Positions 6,109 to 14,447 of a stretch of 35,247 nucleotides of DNA are shown piece after piece; the stretch's first letter is position 1, and each line of letters opens with the position of its first letter. The position numbers and the translations under genes are program-made. Below the pieces are notes generated by a model. It saw nothing but the letters and a program-made list of their open reading frames with translations, was not told the DNA's origin and searched no databases. This DNA comes from JANOGU01 sp964602115 (GTDB lineage: Bacteria; Pseudomonadota; Alphaproteobacteria; Rhodobacterales; Rhodobacteraceae). The stretch is taken from assembly GCA_964602115.1 (NCBI GenBank), contig CAZRQN010000015.1:1-35247 (forward strand), read 5' to 3'.

Positions 6109-8657
6109 AGCCCGCCGGAACTCAGGGTTCCGAAGTCCGCCTTCTTGGGAATTTCCTTGGTCTGGCCGTCCGAGGTGGTGACGGTGACGGCGCCGTCCTC
6201 CGTCTCGCCATAGGCGAAGAGCGGCAGGTTCTCGCCCATGGCGAAACCGCCATCGACCAGCACGCCAAGCGCCGCCATCGGATCCTCGCCCTCGCGGAAA
6301 TATTCCGAGACCACGTTCGGCCCCTCGGCCTCCGGCGGCAGGACGATGCCGGTGAAGCGGTCAACCTTCTGGAAATAGCCCCCCGGCGGCACCGGGAAAC
6401 GGGTGCCGCCATAGCGTTCCACCGCCACTTTCATGAACTGTTCGAAGACCGGGGCGCAGGTATGGCCGCCTGACGCGCCGCCAAGCGAGCGCGGCTGGTC
6501 ATAGCCGATGTAGCAGCCGGCGACGATGTTGGAGGAAAAGCCGATGAACCAGACATCGCGGGCATCGTTGGTGGTCCCGGTCTTGCCGGCGATCGGCACC
6601 GGAAGGTTGATCCCGCGTGCCGTGCCGCGTTCGACCACACCCTGCATCATCGAGGTGAGCTGATAGGCGGTGATCGCGTCCATCACCCGGTCGCGCTTGG
6701 ACACGACGACCGGCAGTTCCCCGGGCGCGAGGCTCGCAAGCTCGCAATCCTCGCAGATGCGCTGGTCGTGGCGATAGACCGTCTTGCCGTGGCGGTCCTG
6801 CACCCGGTCCACCAGCGTCGGCTCGACGCGTTCGCCGCCGTTGGCGAACATCGCATAGGCGGCAACCATGCGAAACAGCGTGGTCTCCTGCGCCCCGAGC
6901 GCATTGGCCAGAAAGGGCTCCAGCTCGTCATAGACGCCGAAGCGCTCCGCATAGGAGGCCACGGTCTCCATCGAGATTTCCTCGGCGATCCGCACCGTCA
7001 CCAGGTTCCGGCTCTGCTCCAGCGCGTTGCGGATCGTGGTCGGCCCGTAGAACTTGTTGGACGCGTTCTTGGGTGTCCACAGGCCCTGCGGCGTGTTCAC
7101 CGTGATCGGGGCATCGACGACGATCGTATTGGGCTGGAAGCCTGAATCGAGCGCCGCCGCATAGACGAAGGGCTTGAACGACGAACCCGGCTGGCGCAGC
7201 GCCTGGGTGGCACGGTTGAAGACCGAGTCCTGGTAGGAGAAGCCGCCCTGCATCGCGAGCACCCGGCCGGAATGGACATCCATCGCCATGAAGCCGCCCT
7301 GGACCTCCGGCACCTGCCGCAGCGACCAGCGCTTGAACGTCCCGTCCTCGTTGGTGACCGCGCGGACCAGCACGACGTCGCCCACCGCGACAAGATCGGC
7401 GGCGACCTTGGCCCGGCGTCCCAGGCTGCCATCGCTGTGACGCTTGCGGGCCCAGGTCACATCCTCGGCGGGGATGAAATGTCCATCCTCGTCATCGGCC
7501 ACCGCCTCGATGCCGATGCGGGCGCCACTGTCGCCCAGTTCCAGAACCACCGCCGGAAACCAGCCCGGCACGTCGCGCGGCAGCGGCAGATCGGCCAGCG
7601 CCTTGCGCCAGGCCTCCTCGCTGCCGAGCTGTTCCGGCGGGATGGTCTTGCCGGTCCCGCGCCAGACGCCGAGATCGCGGTCATAGCCTTCCAGCCCCCG
7701 CCGCAGGGCCGCCGCCGCCGCCGCCTGCAGATCCGGCTCCACTGTCGCCCGGATGGTAAGGCCGCCACCGTAGAATTCCGCCTCGCCAAAGGTGCCGGAA
7801 AGCTGGCGGGCGATTTCCTCGGTGAAATAGTCACGCGGCGGCAGGCTGTCGCGGAAGGAGGGGTAGTCGCCGTTCTGCACCGTCAGCAGCGGCTTCTCGG
7901 CCTCGGACTTGAAAGTGGCCTCGTCGATATAGCCGTTCTGCCACATCTCGCGCAGGACGTAGTTCCGCCGCTCCACCGCGCGGTCATAGTCGCGCACCGG
8001 ATGCAGGCCCTTGCCGGGCGACTTCGGCAGCGCCGCCAGATAGGCCGCCTCGCCCGGGCTGAGATCGGCCAGCGTCTTGCCGAAATAGGCCTGGGCCGCC
8101 GCCACCACCCCATAGCTGCGCTGACCGAGGTCGATCTCGTTGAGATAGATCTCCAGGATCTTGTCCTTGCTCAGCACTTCCTCGAAGCGGCTGGCCAGGA
8201 TGATCTCCTTCACCTTGCGCTCGACATTGCGGTCGCCGGAAAGGAGGAAGTTCTTCATCACCTGTTGGGTGATCGTGGAGGCGCCCCGCACGTTATGGCC
8301 GCGGGTCTTGATCCCCTCGATGATCGCGGCGGCGATGCCGCGGGTGTCATAGCCCTTGTGGGTCCAGAAGTTCTTGTCCTCGGCAGAGACGAAGGCGTTC
8401 TGCACCAGCGGCGGGATCTCCTCGATCGGCACGAAGACCCGGCGCTCCCCTTCCTTGGAGAACTCGTCCATCAGCGCGCCTTCGCCCGAATAGATGCGGC
8501 TGATCGTCGGCGGGGTGTAGTTGGCGAGGCTTTCCGGCGAAGGCAGCTCGCGCGAATAGATGTAGAAGACCGCGCCCAGGGTCAGGGCGATGAAAAGCAT
8601 CCCCAGCGTCACCGCCGTGAACAACGCGCCGAAGAAGGATGTGACGAAACGCAGCAC
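6102..8657 (-). CDS. mrcA: Penicillin-binding protein 1A (bifunctional transglycosylase/transpeptidase)
   Basis: An 851-residue class A PBP that polymerises and cross-links peptidoglycan. One N-terminal membrane anchor (about residues 8-33) is followed by the GT51 transglycosylase domain, with catalytic Glu93 in AEDKNFWTHKG and the RGASTITQQ motif near 124-132. An OB-like insert typical of PBP1A separates it from the transpeptidase domain, where Ser492-x-x-Lys495 (SSFK), an SRN motif, and Lys692-Thr-Gly (KTGTT) form the active site. The reading frame opens with GTG at 8657, with a G-rich ribosome binding site. A promoter lies 30 bases upstream. The AmiC-type amidase gene is upstream on the same strand, so peptidoglycan synthesis and cleavage are encoded side by side. 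Confidence 0.95.
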   Translation of the reverse strand: MLRFVTSFFGALFTAVTLGMLFIALTLGAVFYIYSRELPSPESLANYTPPTISRIYSGEGALMDEFSKEGERRVFVPIEEIPPLVQNAFVSAEDKNFWTHKGYDTRGIAAAIIEGIKTRGHNVRGASTITQQVMKNFLLSGDRNVERKVKEIILASRFEEVLSKDKILEIYLNEIDLGQRSYGVVAAAQAYFGKTLADLSPGEAAYLAALPKSPGKGLHPVRDYDRAVERRNYVLREMWQNGYIDEATFKSEAEKPLLTVQNGDYPSFRDSLPPRDYFTEEIARQLSGTFGEAEFYGGGLTIRATVEPDLQAAAAAALRRGLEGYDRDLGVWRGTGKTIPPEQLGSEEAWRKALADLPLPRDVPGWFPAVVLELGDSGARIGIEAVADDEDGHFIPAEDVTWARKRHSDGSLGRRAKVAADLVAVGDVVLVRAVTNEDGTFKRWSLRQVPEVQGGFMAMDVHSGRVLAMQGGFSYQDSVFNRATQALRQPGSSFKPFVYAAALDSGFQPNTIVVDAPITVNTPQGLWTPKNASNKFYGPTTIRNALEQSRNLVTVRIAEEISMETVASYAERFGVYDELEPFLANALGAQETTLFRMVAAYAMFANGGERVEPTLVDRVQDRHGKTVYRHDQRICEDCELASLAPGELPVVVSKRDRVMDAITAYQLTSMMQGVVERGTARGINLPVPIAGKTGTTNDARDVWFIGFSSNIVAGCYIGYDQPRSLGGASGGHTCAPVFEQFMKVAVERYGGTRFPVPPGGYFQKVDRFTGIVLPPEAEGPNVVSEYFREGEDPMAALGVLVDGGFAMGENLPLFAYGETEDGAVTVTTSDGQTKEIPKKADFGTLSSGGLY

Positions 8658-8687
8658 CTGTGCCCCCGGGGAAAACCCGAAGTTTCC

Positions 8688-8716
8688 GCTATAGCGAAAC
8701 CGCGCCCCGGATGCAA
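8688..8716 (-). promoter_or_regulatory. Candidate promoter of the PBP1A gene
   Basis: On the minus strand, TTGCAT (8716-8711), a 17-base spacer and TATAGC (8693-8688), ending 30 bases before the GTG start. The -10 sits in the perfect 10-bp palindrome CGCTATAGCG (8687-8696), which might also be a regulator site. Confidence 0.5.
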
Positions 8717-8756
8717 AAGCCTGCGCCTCGCGGCGGCGTGATCCGGCCGGTGCCGC

Positions 8757-9953
8757 CTATCGCGGCAGGCTGGACAGGATCGCGTCCTCGCCCGCCCAGT
8801 TGCGCAGGCCGACAGCCAGCGCCCGGGCCATGCGTCCGCGCCAGACCGGGTCGGTCAGCCGGGCGAAATCGCGCTCCGAGGACAGGAAGCCAAGCTCCAG
8901 CAGGATCGAGGGGATGTCCGGCGATTTCAGGACCGAAAAGGCCGCCGCCTGGCGCGGATGGCGATGCATGGCCAGCCCCTCTGCGCGGATTGCCGCCTCG
9001 ATCTGCGTCGCCAGCCGGTCGATGCGCGGCGCGGTCTCGGTGCGGGCCATGTCCATCAGCACCTGCGCCACCAGATCGTCCTGCCCTGCGAGATCCACCC
9101 CGGCCAGGATGTCGGAGCGGTCGTGCCGCTCGGCCAGCGTCGCCCCTGCTGCATCGCTGGCCTCGTCGGCCAGGGTGTAGATCGTCGCCCCGGTCGCCTC
9201 GCCCTCGGCCAGGGCATCGGCATGCAGCGACAGGAGCACATGCGCGCCGGACCCGTGAGCAAGCGAGATCCGCGTCTCCAGAGGCACGAATTCGTCGCTC
9301 TCCCGGGTCAGGACCACCCGCACCCTTCCGCCCCCGCGCAGGATCTCGTCCTTCAACTCGCGGGCGAAGGTGAGCATCAGCGCCGCCTCGGTCAGGCCGC
9401 CATGCTCCGCGCCGGGGTCGATGCCGCCATGGCCGGGATCGAGAACGATCACCAGCGCGTTGCGCTGCGCCTCGTCCGGGGGCAGCAGCGCCGGTTCGGG
9501 CAGGGTCCAGCCGGGCGGGTCGGGCTGGGCGGCGGCCCGGGCGAAATCCTCCGCCGAGGTCGGGGTCAGGCGCAGCGCGATTTCGGCGCCGTCCTCGGTG
9601 GTCATCCCGGCAAGGGCGATGCGATAGGGGCCGTCGAGATCGACCACCAGCCGCGACCATCCCTGCCGCAGCGCCCCGGCGCGCAGGCCGATGACCTCTC
9701 CGCCGTCATGCGCCGCCTGCGGCAGGAGGGACCAGTCGATTTCGCGCGCATCGAGGATCAGGCGCGGCGGGGCATCGAGCAGGCGGACACGCCAGGGCAC
9801 CGGGCGGTCCAGGCGCAGGCGGAGGGTGATCTCCGCCCCGTCGCGGGCGATCTGCGAGGCTGCCGGGTCGAACCGGGCCAGCGCGGAAAGGTCCTGCGCC
9901 GCCGAGGAGGTGGCGGCGAGGAGCCAGAGCAAGAGGGAGACCAGGCGCAGCAT
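8757..9953 (-). CDS. N-acetylmuramoyl-L-alanine amidase, AmiC type (AMIN + Amidase_3)
   Basis: A 398-residue exported zinc amidase that cuts the bond between N-acetylmuramic acid and the stem peptide, mainly during daughter-cell separation. A signal peptide (residues 1-19) leads to an AMIN peptidoglycan-targeting domain (about 25-130), a Pro-rich linker (143-165) and the Amidase_3 domain (167-388). The zinc ligands and catalytic Glu are visible: His175 in LDPGHGG, Glu189 in LTEA, His244 in SLHAD, and Glu353 in LLELGFLS. Start ATG 9953 was chosen for its signal peptide and AGGAAGGG ribosome binding site; a longer open frame upstream is not a plausible protein. It ends 99 bases before the PBP1A start and is divergent from the DsbA-like gene. 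Confidence 0.92.
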   Translation of the reverse strand: MLRLVSLLLWLLAATSSAAQDLSALARFDPAASQIARDGAEITLRLRLDRPVPWRVRLLDAPPRLILDAREIDWSLLPQAAHDGGEVIGLRAGALRQGWSRLVVDLDGPYRIALAGMTTEDGAEIALRLTPTSAEDFARAAAQPDPPGWTLPEPALLPPDEAQRNALVIVLDPGHGGIDPGAEHGGLTEAALMLTFARELKDEILRGGGRVRVVLTRESDEFVPLETRISLAHGSGAHVLLSLHADALAEGEATGATIYTLADEASDAAGATLAERHDRSDILAGVDLAGQDDLVAQVLMDMARTETAPRIDRLATQIEAAIRAEGLAMHRHPRQAAAFSVLKSPDIPSILLELGFLSSERDFARLTDPVWRGRMARALAVGLRNWAGEDAILSSLPR

Positions 9954-9997
9954 CGCGCCCTTCCTATCCGTCGCCCGGGCGGAATGGCAATTTCCGC

Positions 9998-10017
9998 CGC
10001 TCACGATGGGGTGAGCG
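9998..10017. repeat. Inverted repeat in the amiC-dsbA divergent region
   Basis: Arms CGCTCAC (9998-10004) and GTGAGCG (10011-10017) pair perfectly around a 6-base loop. It lies about 45-65 bases upstream of the amidase ATG and 70-90 bases upstream of the DsbA-like start, so it could be a shared operator or a leader hairpin. Confidence 0.4.
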
Positions 10018-10030
10018 AAAGGGCTGCGGC

Positions 10031-10060
10031 TTGCGTCCGCAGGGCGCTGGCCGCTAGTTA
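10031..10060 (+). promoter_or_regulatory. Candidate promoter of the DsbA-like gene
   Basis: TTGCGT (10031-10036), an 18-base spacer and TAGTTA (10055-10060), ending 29 bases before the ATG at 10090. A ribosome binding site GAGGAA lies just before the start. Confidence 0.45.
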
Positions 10061-10089
10061 CGGGCCAGATCACCTCCGCGAGGAAATTC

Positions 10090-10824
10090 ATGTCACTGTC
10101 CCGAACCGCCCTGGCGCTGGTCCTCGCCACCCTGCCGGGCATGGCTGCGGCCGAAATGACCGAGGCCGAGCGGGAAGCGTTCCGGCAGGAGGTCAGGGCC
10201 TATCTTCTGGAGAACCCGGAAGTGCTGATGGAAGCCATCTCGGTTCTGGAAGACCGGCAGGCGGCCGCCGAGATCACCCAGGACTCGGCCATGGTGAGCC
10301 AGAACGGCCCGGCCATCTTTGCCGACGACCATTCCTGGGTGGGTGGCAATCCGGAAGGCGACATCACGGTGGTCGAGTTCATGGACTACCGCTGCGGCTT
10401 CTGCCGCAAGGCGAACCCGGAGGTGGACGAGCTGCTGCGCTCGGACGGGCGGATCCGCTACATCGTCAAGGAGTTCCCGATCCTCGGACCGGAGAGCGAC
10501 CTGTCCTCGCGCTTTGCAATCGCCGTGCTCCAGCTTCATGGGCCGGAGATCTACGAGCAGGTCCATGCGGCGCTGATCTCGCTGCGGGCCGAGGCCAGCC
10601 AGCCGACGCTTGACCGGCTGGCCGTCTCGATGGACCTCGACCCGGCAGCGATCACCGCGAAGATGGGCTCGCCCGAGGTGGAGGAGGTCATCAAGACCAA
10701 CCATGCCCTGGCCCAGCAACTGGCGATCAGCGGCACGCCCACCTTCATCATCGGCGACCGGATGCTGCGCGGCTATGTCCCGCTGGACGAGATGAAGAAG
10801 ATCGTCGCCGAAGAGCGCGGCTGA
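10090..10824 (+). CDS. DsbA-family thiol:disulfide oxidoreductase (ScsC/Com1-like)
   Basis: A 244-residue periplasmic protein. A signal peptide (residues 1-21, cleavage after MAAA) is followed by a helical segment (24-60, with YLLENPEVLMEAI) that resembles the N-terminal oligomerisation region of ScsC-like proteins. A thioredoxin-fold domain then has the active site Cys102-Gly-Phe-Cys105, the helical insertion, and the cis-proline loop Thr216-Pro217 in SGTPTF. The family oxidises or isomerises disulfides in exported proteins. The N-terminal segment favours an isomerase-like, oligomeric member over a classical DsbA. DsbB at 5632 is a possible partner. A tight GC hairpin follows the stop codon. 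Confidence 0.88.
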   Translation: MSLSRTALALVLATLPGMAAAEMTEAEREAFRQEVRAYLLENPEVLMEAISVLEDRQAAAEITQDSAMVSQNGPAIFADDHSWVGGNPEGDITVVEFMDYRCGFCRKANPEVDELLRSDGRIRYIVKEFPILGPESDLSSRFAIAVLQLHGPEIYEQVHAALISLRAEASQPTLDRLAVSMDLDPAAITAKMGSPEVEEVIKTNHALAQQLAISGTPTFIIGDRMLRGYVPLDEMKKIVAEERG

Positions 10825-10840
10825 CCCCGCCGAGGCGGGG
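10825..10840 (+). terminator. Candidate hairpin terminator after the DsbA-like gene
   Basis: CCCCGC (10825-10830) pairs with GGCGGGG (to 10840) around CGAG, starting directly after the stop codon. The nearest T-run (ATTTTT, about 10860) is 20 bases further on, so it is not a textbook intrinsic terminator. Confidence 0.45.
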
Positions 10841-10980
10841 CGTCACACGGTGGGACATATTTTTCCTGCCGTGTTTCCAATGGCTTGCAGCGAGTCGTTA
10901 AGGTCTTGGCAGGGAGTGTGGCGAGGTTGACGGTGCGGGCGGCGCGTTAACCGTCGGCGCCCGTCGCCCGGCCATTCGGC

Positions 10981-11002
10981 GGCGGGGTGAACCCCGCCCT
11001 AC
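10981..11002 (-). repeat. REP-like palindrome with GTAG head, overlapping the Mth938-like stop codon
   Basis: On the minus strand the sequence reads GTAG followed by GGCGGGGT, TC and ACCCCGCC, an 8-bp perfect stem. The stop TAG of the Mth938-like gene is part of the GTAG head. A GTAG tetranucleotide at the foot of a GC-rich stem is the layout of REP elements mobilised by RAYT transposases in other bacteria. It probably also marks the end of the yajC-secDF operon. Confidence 0.55.
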
Positions 11003-11352
11003 ACCGTAAACGCCACCAGCGCGATGCGGCGGGCCTCGCCCAGGAGCACGTTGTAGCTGCGCAGCGCGGCGGGCGTGCCCATGGGCTCGAGCCCGATCCC
11101 CGCCGCCTCGACCGCCGCACGGAACCCCGCCGGCGGATGCGACATTTCCGGCCCTGTGCCGATCAGCAGCACGTCGATCCGGCCGGCAAGGCTCAGCGGC
11201 GTGGCGCTGTCGTCCCAGCCGCCCCAGGAGCCAGCCCCCCAGGGCGAGACCATCACCGGCCCGCGCAGCACCTGACCCGCGACGCGCAGGAACCCCGGAC
11301 CATAGCCTTCAATCGGTTGCGCGCTGCCGAAGCTGAGCTCGGTCAGCTGCAT
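10999..11352 (-). CDS. Mth938-like (DUF498/NDUFAF3-like) domain protein
   Basis: A 117-residue single-domain protein of the Mth938-like family. Visible family features are the opening beta strands with GYGPGFLRVAG (16-26), the hydrophobic DVLLIGTGPEM stretch (60-70), and the closing TPAALRSYNVLLGEARRIA segment. The eukaryotic relative NDUFAF3 helps assemble respiratory complex I; the bacterial role is not established. Its ATG overlaps the secF stop (TGATG), so it is translated with secF. In many alphaproteobacteria this gene trails secDF, which is the main support for the call beyond its own sequence. Confidence 0.82.
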   Translation of the reverse strand: MQLTELSFGSAQPIEGYGPGFLRVAGQVLRGPVMVSPWGAGSWGGWDDSATPLSLAGRIDVLLIGTGPEMSHPPAGFRAAVEAAGIGLEPMGTPAALRSYNVLLGEARRIALVAFTV

Positions 11353-12326
11353 CAGGCGTCAACCTTGGCAAACTCCTCGGGGGTCGCGTCCTTCTTCTTT
11401 TTCTCCGAGCGGTCGAGCCCGATGAACAGGACAAGGTTCTTGGCGACATAGACCGAGGAATAGGTGCCCAGCACCACGCCGATGAAGATCGCCAGCGAGA
11501 AGCCGCGGATCACGTCGCCGCCGAAGCCCAGCATGGCGACCAGCGCGATCAGCGTCGTCACCGAGGTCATCAGCGTGCGGCTCAGCGTTTCGTTCACCGA
11601 GAGGTTCATCACGTCGCGCAGCGGCATGGTCTTGTATTTCATCAGGTTCTCGCGCAGCCGGTCAAAGACCACGACGGTATCGTTGATGGAATAGCCGAGA
11701 ATGGTGAGCAGCGCCGCGACGATCGAAAGATCGAACTTGAGCTGGAACAGGGCCCAGATGCCGATGGTGATGAAGATGTCGTGCAGCAGCGCCAGCACCC
11801 CGCCGAGCGCATACTGCCATTCGAAGCGCAGCCAGATGTAGAGCAGGATCCCCGCCGAGGCCGAGACCATGGCCAGGATCGCCGACCAGATCAGTTCGGA
11901 CGAGACCTTGGGCCCGACCGATTCCACCGAAGCGAAGATCAGGTTCTGGTCCATCGCCTTCAGCGCCGCCTCGGCCGTGGCGACGACCTCGGGCGTGACC
12001 GCCTCGCTGCCCTCCTGGGGCGCGATGCGGATCATCGCCACATGCTGGTCCGCGCCGAAGGACGGATCGAAGACCTCGGTGATGCCGACATCGCCAAGTT
12101 CCAGCGCCGAAAGCGCCGCGCGATAGGCGCCGACATCCACCGGCGTGGAGGATTCGGTGCGGATCGTGGTGCCGCCCTTGAAGTCGATGCCGAAGTTCAG
12201 CCCCATCACCGCCCAGAGGACCATGGCGATGACGGTCAGCGCCATCGAGCCGCCGAAGGTGATCCACTGCCAGCGGAAGAAGTCGATGCTGGTCTTTTCC
12301 GGGGCCAGTCGCAGACGCCAGGGCAT
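11352..12326 (-). CDS. secF: Protein translocase subunit SecF
   Basis: A 324-residue inner-membrane protein that works with SecD and YajC at the SecYEG channel, using the proton gradient to pull exported proteins through. The N-terminal helix (about 24-41) leads to the diagnostic FGIDFKGGT (45-53), then the periplasmic P1 head, then five helices in the C-terminal half, with the RND-like motif GYSINDTVVVFDR in the fourth segment. A Lys-rich tail (KKKK) ends the protein. The ribosome binding site AGGAGAG is well placed before ATG 12326. It follows secD by 9 bases and overlaps the next gene by one base. Confidence 0.97.
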   Translation of the reverse strand: MPWRLRLAPEKTSIDFFRWQWITFGGSMALTVIAMVLWAVMGLNFGIDFKGGTTIRTESSTPVDVGAYRAALSALELGDVGITEVFDPSFGADQHVAMIRIAPQEGSEAVTPEVVATAEAALKAMDQNLIFASVESVGPKVSSELIWSAILAMVSASAGILLYIWLRFEWQYALGGVLALLHDIFITIGIWALFQLKFDLSIVAALLTILGYSINDTVVVFDRLRENLMKYKTMPLRDVMNLSVNETLSRTLMTSVTTLIALVAMLGFGGDVIRGFSLAIFIGVVLGTYSSVYVAKNLVLFIGLDRSEKKKKDATPEEFAKVDA

Positions 12327-12335
12327 CGCGCTCTC

Positions 12336-14000
12336 CTAAACGTAAACGGTCTTGGGCCGCCGCGCGTTGAACCAGACCTCGATGATCTGGCGCGTGACAT
12401 AGACGGCGGTGAAGACCGAGGTGACGATGCCGATGCCGAGGACGATGGCGAAGCCGCGCACGGGACCTGCGCCGACGAAGAACAGCACCAGCGCGGTGAT
12501 GAAGGTGGTCAGGTTGGCGTCGATGATGGCCGACAGCGCCCGCTCGTAGCCGATCTCGATGGCGCGCGCCGGGTGCATGTGCTGGCGCAGTTCCTCGCGG
12601 ATGCGCTCGAAGACCAGCACGTTGGCGTCCACGGCCATGCCGATGGTCAGGACGATGCCGGCAATGCCCGGCAAGGTCATCGTGCCGCCCACAACCGAGA
12701 GGCAGGCGAAGATCATCGACATGTTGAAGACGAGGGCGATATTGGCGAACAGCCCGAAGAGCCCGTAGCTCGCCCACATGAAGGCGGTGACAGCGACCAT
12801 CGCCACCACGGCGGCGACCTTGCCGGCATCGATCGAGTCCTGTCCCAGTTCGGGACCGACCGTACGCTCTTCCAGGAAGTTCATCTCCGCCGGCAGGGCG
12901 CCGGCGCGCAGAAGCACGGCGAGATTGGTGGATTCCTCCACCGAGAAGTTGCCGGTGATGATCCCCGAACCGCCGGGGATATGGCTCTGGATCACCGGGG
13001 CAGAGATCACCTCGTCGTCGAGCACGATGGCGAAGGGCTTGCCGATGTTCTCGGCGGTATAGTCGCCGAACTTGCGCGCCCCGGTGGTATCGAAGCGGAA
13101 ATTCACCGCCGGGCGGCCGTTCTGGTCGAAGGACGGCTGGGCATCGACCAGATCCTCGCCGGTGACCACCGGGCTTTCCTCGACGATGTAGAAGCGTCCC
13201 TTGTCCTCCACCGAAGGCAGCAGGAGGTTGCGCGGGCCGGGATCGGCGCCGGCATCCTCGGTGATGCGGACCACAGAGTTGAAGGTCAGCTTCGCCGTGG
13301 TGCCGATCAGCGCCTTGAGTTCCGCCGCCGAACCGATGCCCGGCACCTGGATCAGGATCCGGTCCTCGCCCTGGCGCTGGATCGTCGGCTCGCGGGTGCC
13401 GACCTCGTCCACCCGCCGGCGGATGATCTCCAGCGACTGGAGCATGGTGCGGTCGTCGGTGGCGGTCTGCTCGGCCTGGGAAAGCTGGACGACGATCTCG
13501 CCCTGATCGACGCTGACCTCGATGTCCTTGGCGCCGAGATTGGTCAGGCTGACCACGGTGCTGGCCAGGCCGTTGACGGCCTCCACCGCCTTGGCCAGGC
13601 CCTCGGGCTTGGAGATGGCCACCCGCAGAGTGCCATCGGGCGAGGGTTGGCGGCGCACGGTGCCGATGTCGTCGCGCAGGCCGCGCAACGTGTCGCGGAC
13701 CTCGGGCCAGAGCGCATCCATCCGCGCCTTGTACACGTCCTTGACCTGCACTTCGGCCAGGAGATGCGCCCCGCCGCGCAGGTCCAGCCCGAGATTGACC
13801 AGGCCCGAAGGCAGGAAGGAGGGCCAGAGCGCCATGTCGGCCGTCTGGCCCTCGGTGGCAAAGCCGGCCTTCTCCGCCGCTTCGACCGCGTCGTTGTGGC
13901 GCTCGACCCGGGAATAGAAGGCGTTGGGCAGCGACAGGACCAGACCGAGGACCACGGCCCCCCAGATCAGGAGACGCTTCCAGAATGGGGTGTTCAGCAT
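12336..14000 (-). CDS. secD: Protein translocase subunit SecD
   Basis: A 554-residue inner-membrane partner of SecF. The N-terminal helix (about 9-26) precedes a periplasmic region that opens with the family motif LGLDLRGGAHL (70-80). The P1 region includes VPGIGSAAELKALIG, which in SecD folds over the substrate. The last 180 residues hold five helices, including the GMAVDANVLVFERIREE motif equivalent to the proton-pathway Asp of RND proteins, and a short basic tail. Length is normal for alphaproteobacteria. It lies 19 bases downstream of yajC and 9 upstream of secF in one operon. Confidence 0.97.
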   Translation of the reverse strand: MLNTPFWKRLLIWGAVVLGLVLSLPNAFYSRVERHNDAVEAAEKAGFATEGQTADMALWPSFLPSGLVNLGLDLRGGAHLLAEVQVKDVYKARMDALWPEVRDTLRGLRDDIGTVRRQPSPDGTLRVAISKPEGLAKAVEAVNGLASTVVSLTNLGAKDIEVSVDQGEIVVQLSQAEQTATDDRTMLQSLEIIRRRVDEVGTREPTIQRQGEDRILIQVPGIGSAAELKALIGTTAKLTFNSVVRITEDAGADPGPRNLLLPSVEDKGRFYIVEESPVVTGEDLVDAQPSFDQNGRPAVNFRFDTTGARKFGDYTAENIGKPFAIVLDDEVISAPVIQSHIPGGSGIITGNFSVEESTNLAVLLRAGALPAEMNFLEERTVGPELGQDSIDAGKVAAVVAMVAVTAFMWASYGLFGLFANIALVFNMSMIFACLSVVGGTMTLPGIAGIVLTIGMAVDANVLVFERIREELRQHMHPARAIEIGYERALSAIIDANLTTFITALVLFFVGAGPVRGFAIVLGIGIVTSVFTAVYVTRQIIEVWFNARRPKTVYV

Positions 14001-14019
14001 CGGCTTGTCCGTCCGTCCG

Positions 14020-14349
14020 TCAGACCGCAGGTTCGGTCTTGGCCATCACCTGGGTGATCGTGCTGCGCGGAATGCGCACCCGCACGCCCTCGGCGATCTC
14101 GACTTCGAGGATGCCATCGTCATGGACCTTGTGGACCTTGCCGAGGATCCCGCCGCCGGTGAGCACCTGGTCGCCGCGCCGCAGCGCCTCGACCATGGCG
14201 CGGTGTTCCTTCAGCTTCTTCTGCTGGGGGCGGATCAGCAGGAAGTACATGATCAGGAAGATCAGGACGAGCGGCATGAAGGTGGAAAGCGCCGCAGCGG
14301 CGCCGCCGGGGGCGCCGGCAGTCTGGGCGAAGGCGGGAGTGACGAACAT
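14020..14349 (-). CDS. yajC: Preprotein translocase subunit YajC
   Basis: A 109-residue protein with one membrane helix (about 24-40) followed by the signature RPQQKKLKEH (41-50) and a small cytoplasmic beta domain with GDQVLTGGGILGKV (59-72). YajC binds the SecDF complex. It is the first gene of the yajC-secD-secF operon, as in most bacteria. The ribosome binding site is AAAGGACG, and a promoter is visible 59 bases upstream of the ATG. Confidence 0.96.
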   Translation of the reverse strand: MFVTPAFAQTAGAPGGAAAALSTFMPLVLIFLIMYFLLIRPQQKKLKEHRAMVEALRRGDQVLTGGGILGKVHKVHDDGILEVEIAEGVRVRIPRSTITQVMAKTEPAV

Positions 14350-14407
14350 GGCTGTCGCGTCCTTTCGGGCGTGGCGCGGCCGGGAGGCGGCCCGGGATTT
14401 GCAGCGC

Positions 14408-14436
14408 TACCTATGTCAGCCGGCCGGATGGCGCAA
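14408..14436 (-). promoter_or_regulatory. Candidate promoter of the yajC-secDF operon
   Basis: On the minus strand, TTGCGC (14436-14431), a 17-base spacer and TAGGTA (14413-14408), 59 bases before the yajC ATG. It fits the TTGnnn/TAGnnn pattern seen before other genes here and is well placed between the creatininase gene and yajC. Confidence 0.55.
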
Positions 14437-14447
14437 GGCGGGGCGCG

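Noticed and set aside
7272..8741. 489-residue open frame on the plus strand opposite the PBP1A gene
   Set aside because: It is a mirror frame of a GC-rich gene, with His/Arg/Asp-rich low-complexity translation, no family resemblance and no ribosome binding site. PBP1A on the other strand has all its motifs.
9954..10142. 63-residue N-terminal extension of the amidase
   Set aside because: The extension overlaps the divergent DsbA-like gene and would bury the signal peptide. The ATG at 9953 has a good ribosome binding site.
11781..14057. 758-residue open frame on the plus strand opposite secF-secD-yajC
   Set aside because: It is a shadow of secD/secF caused by high GC content at third positions. 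The translation is compositionally biased and crosses three real genes.
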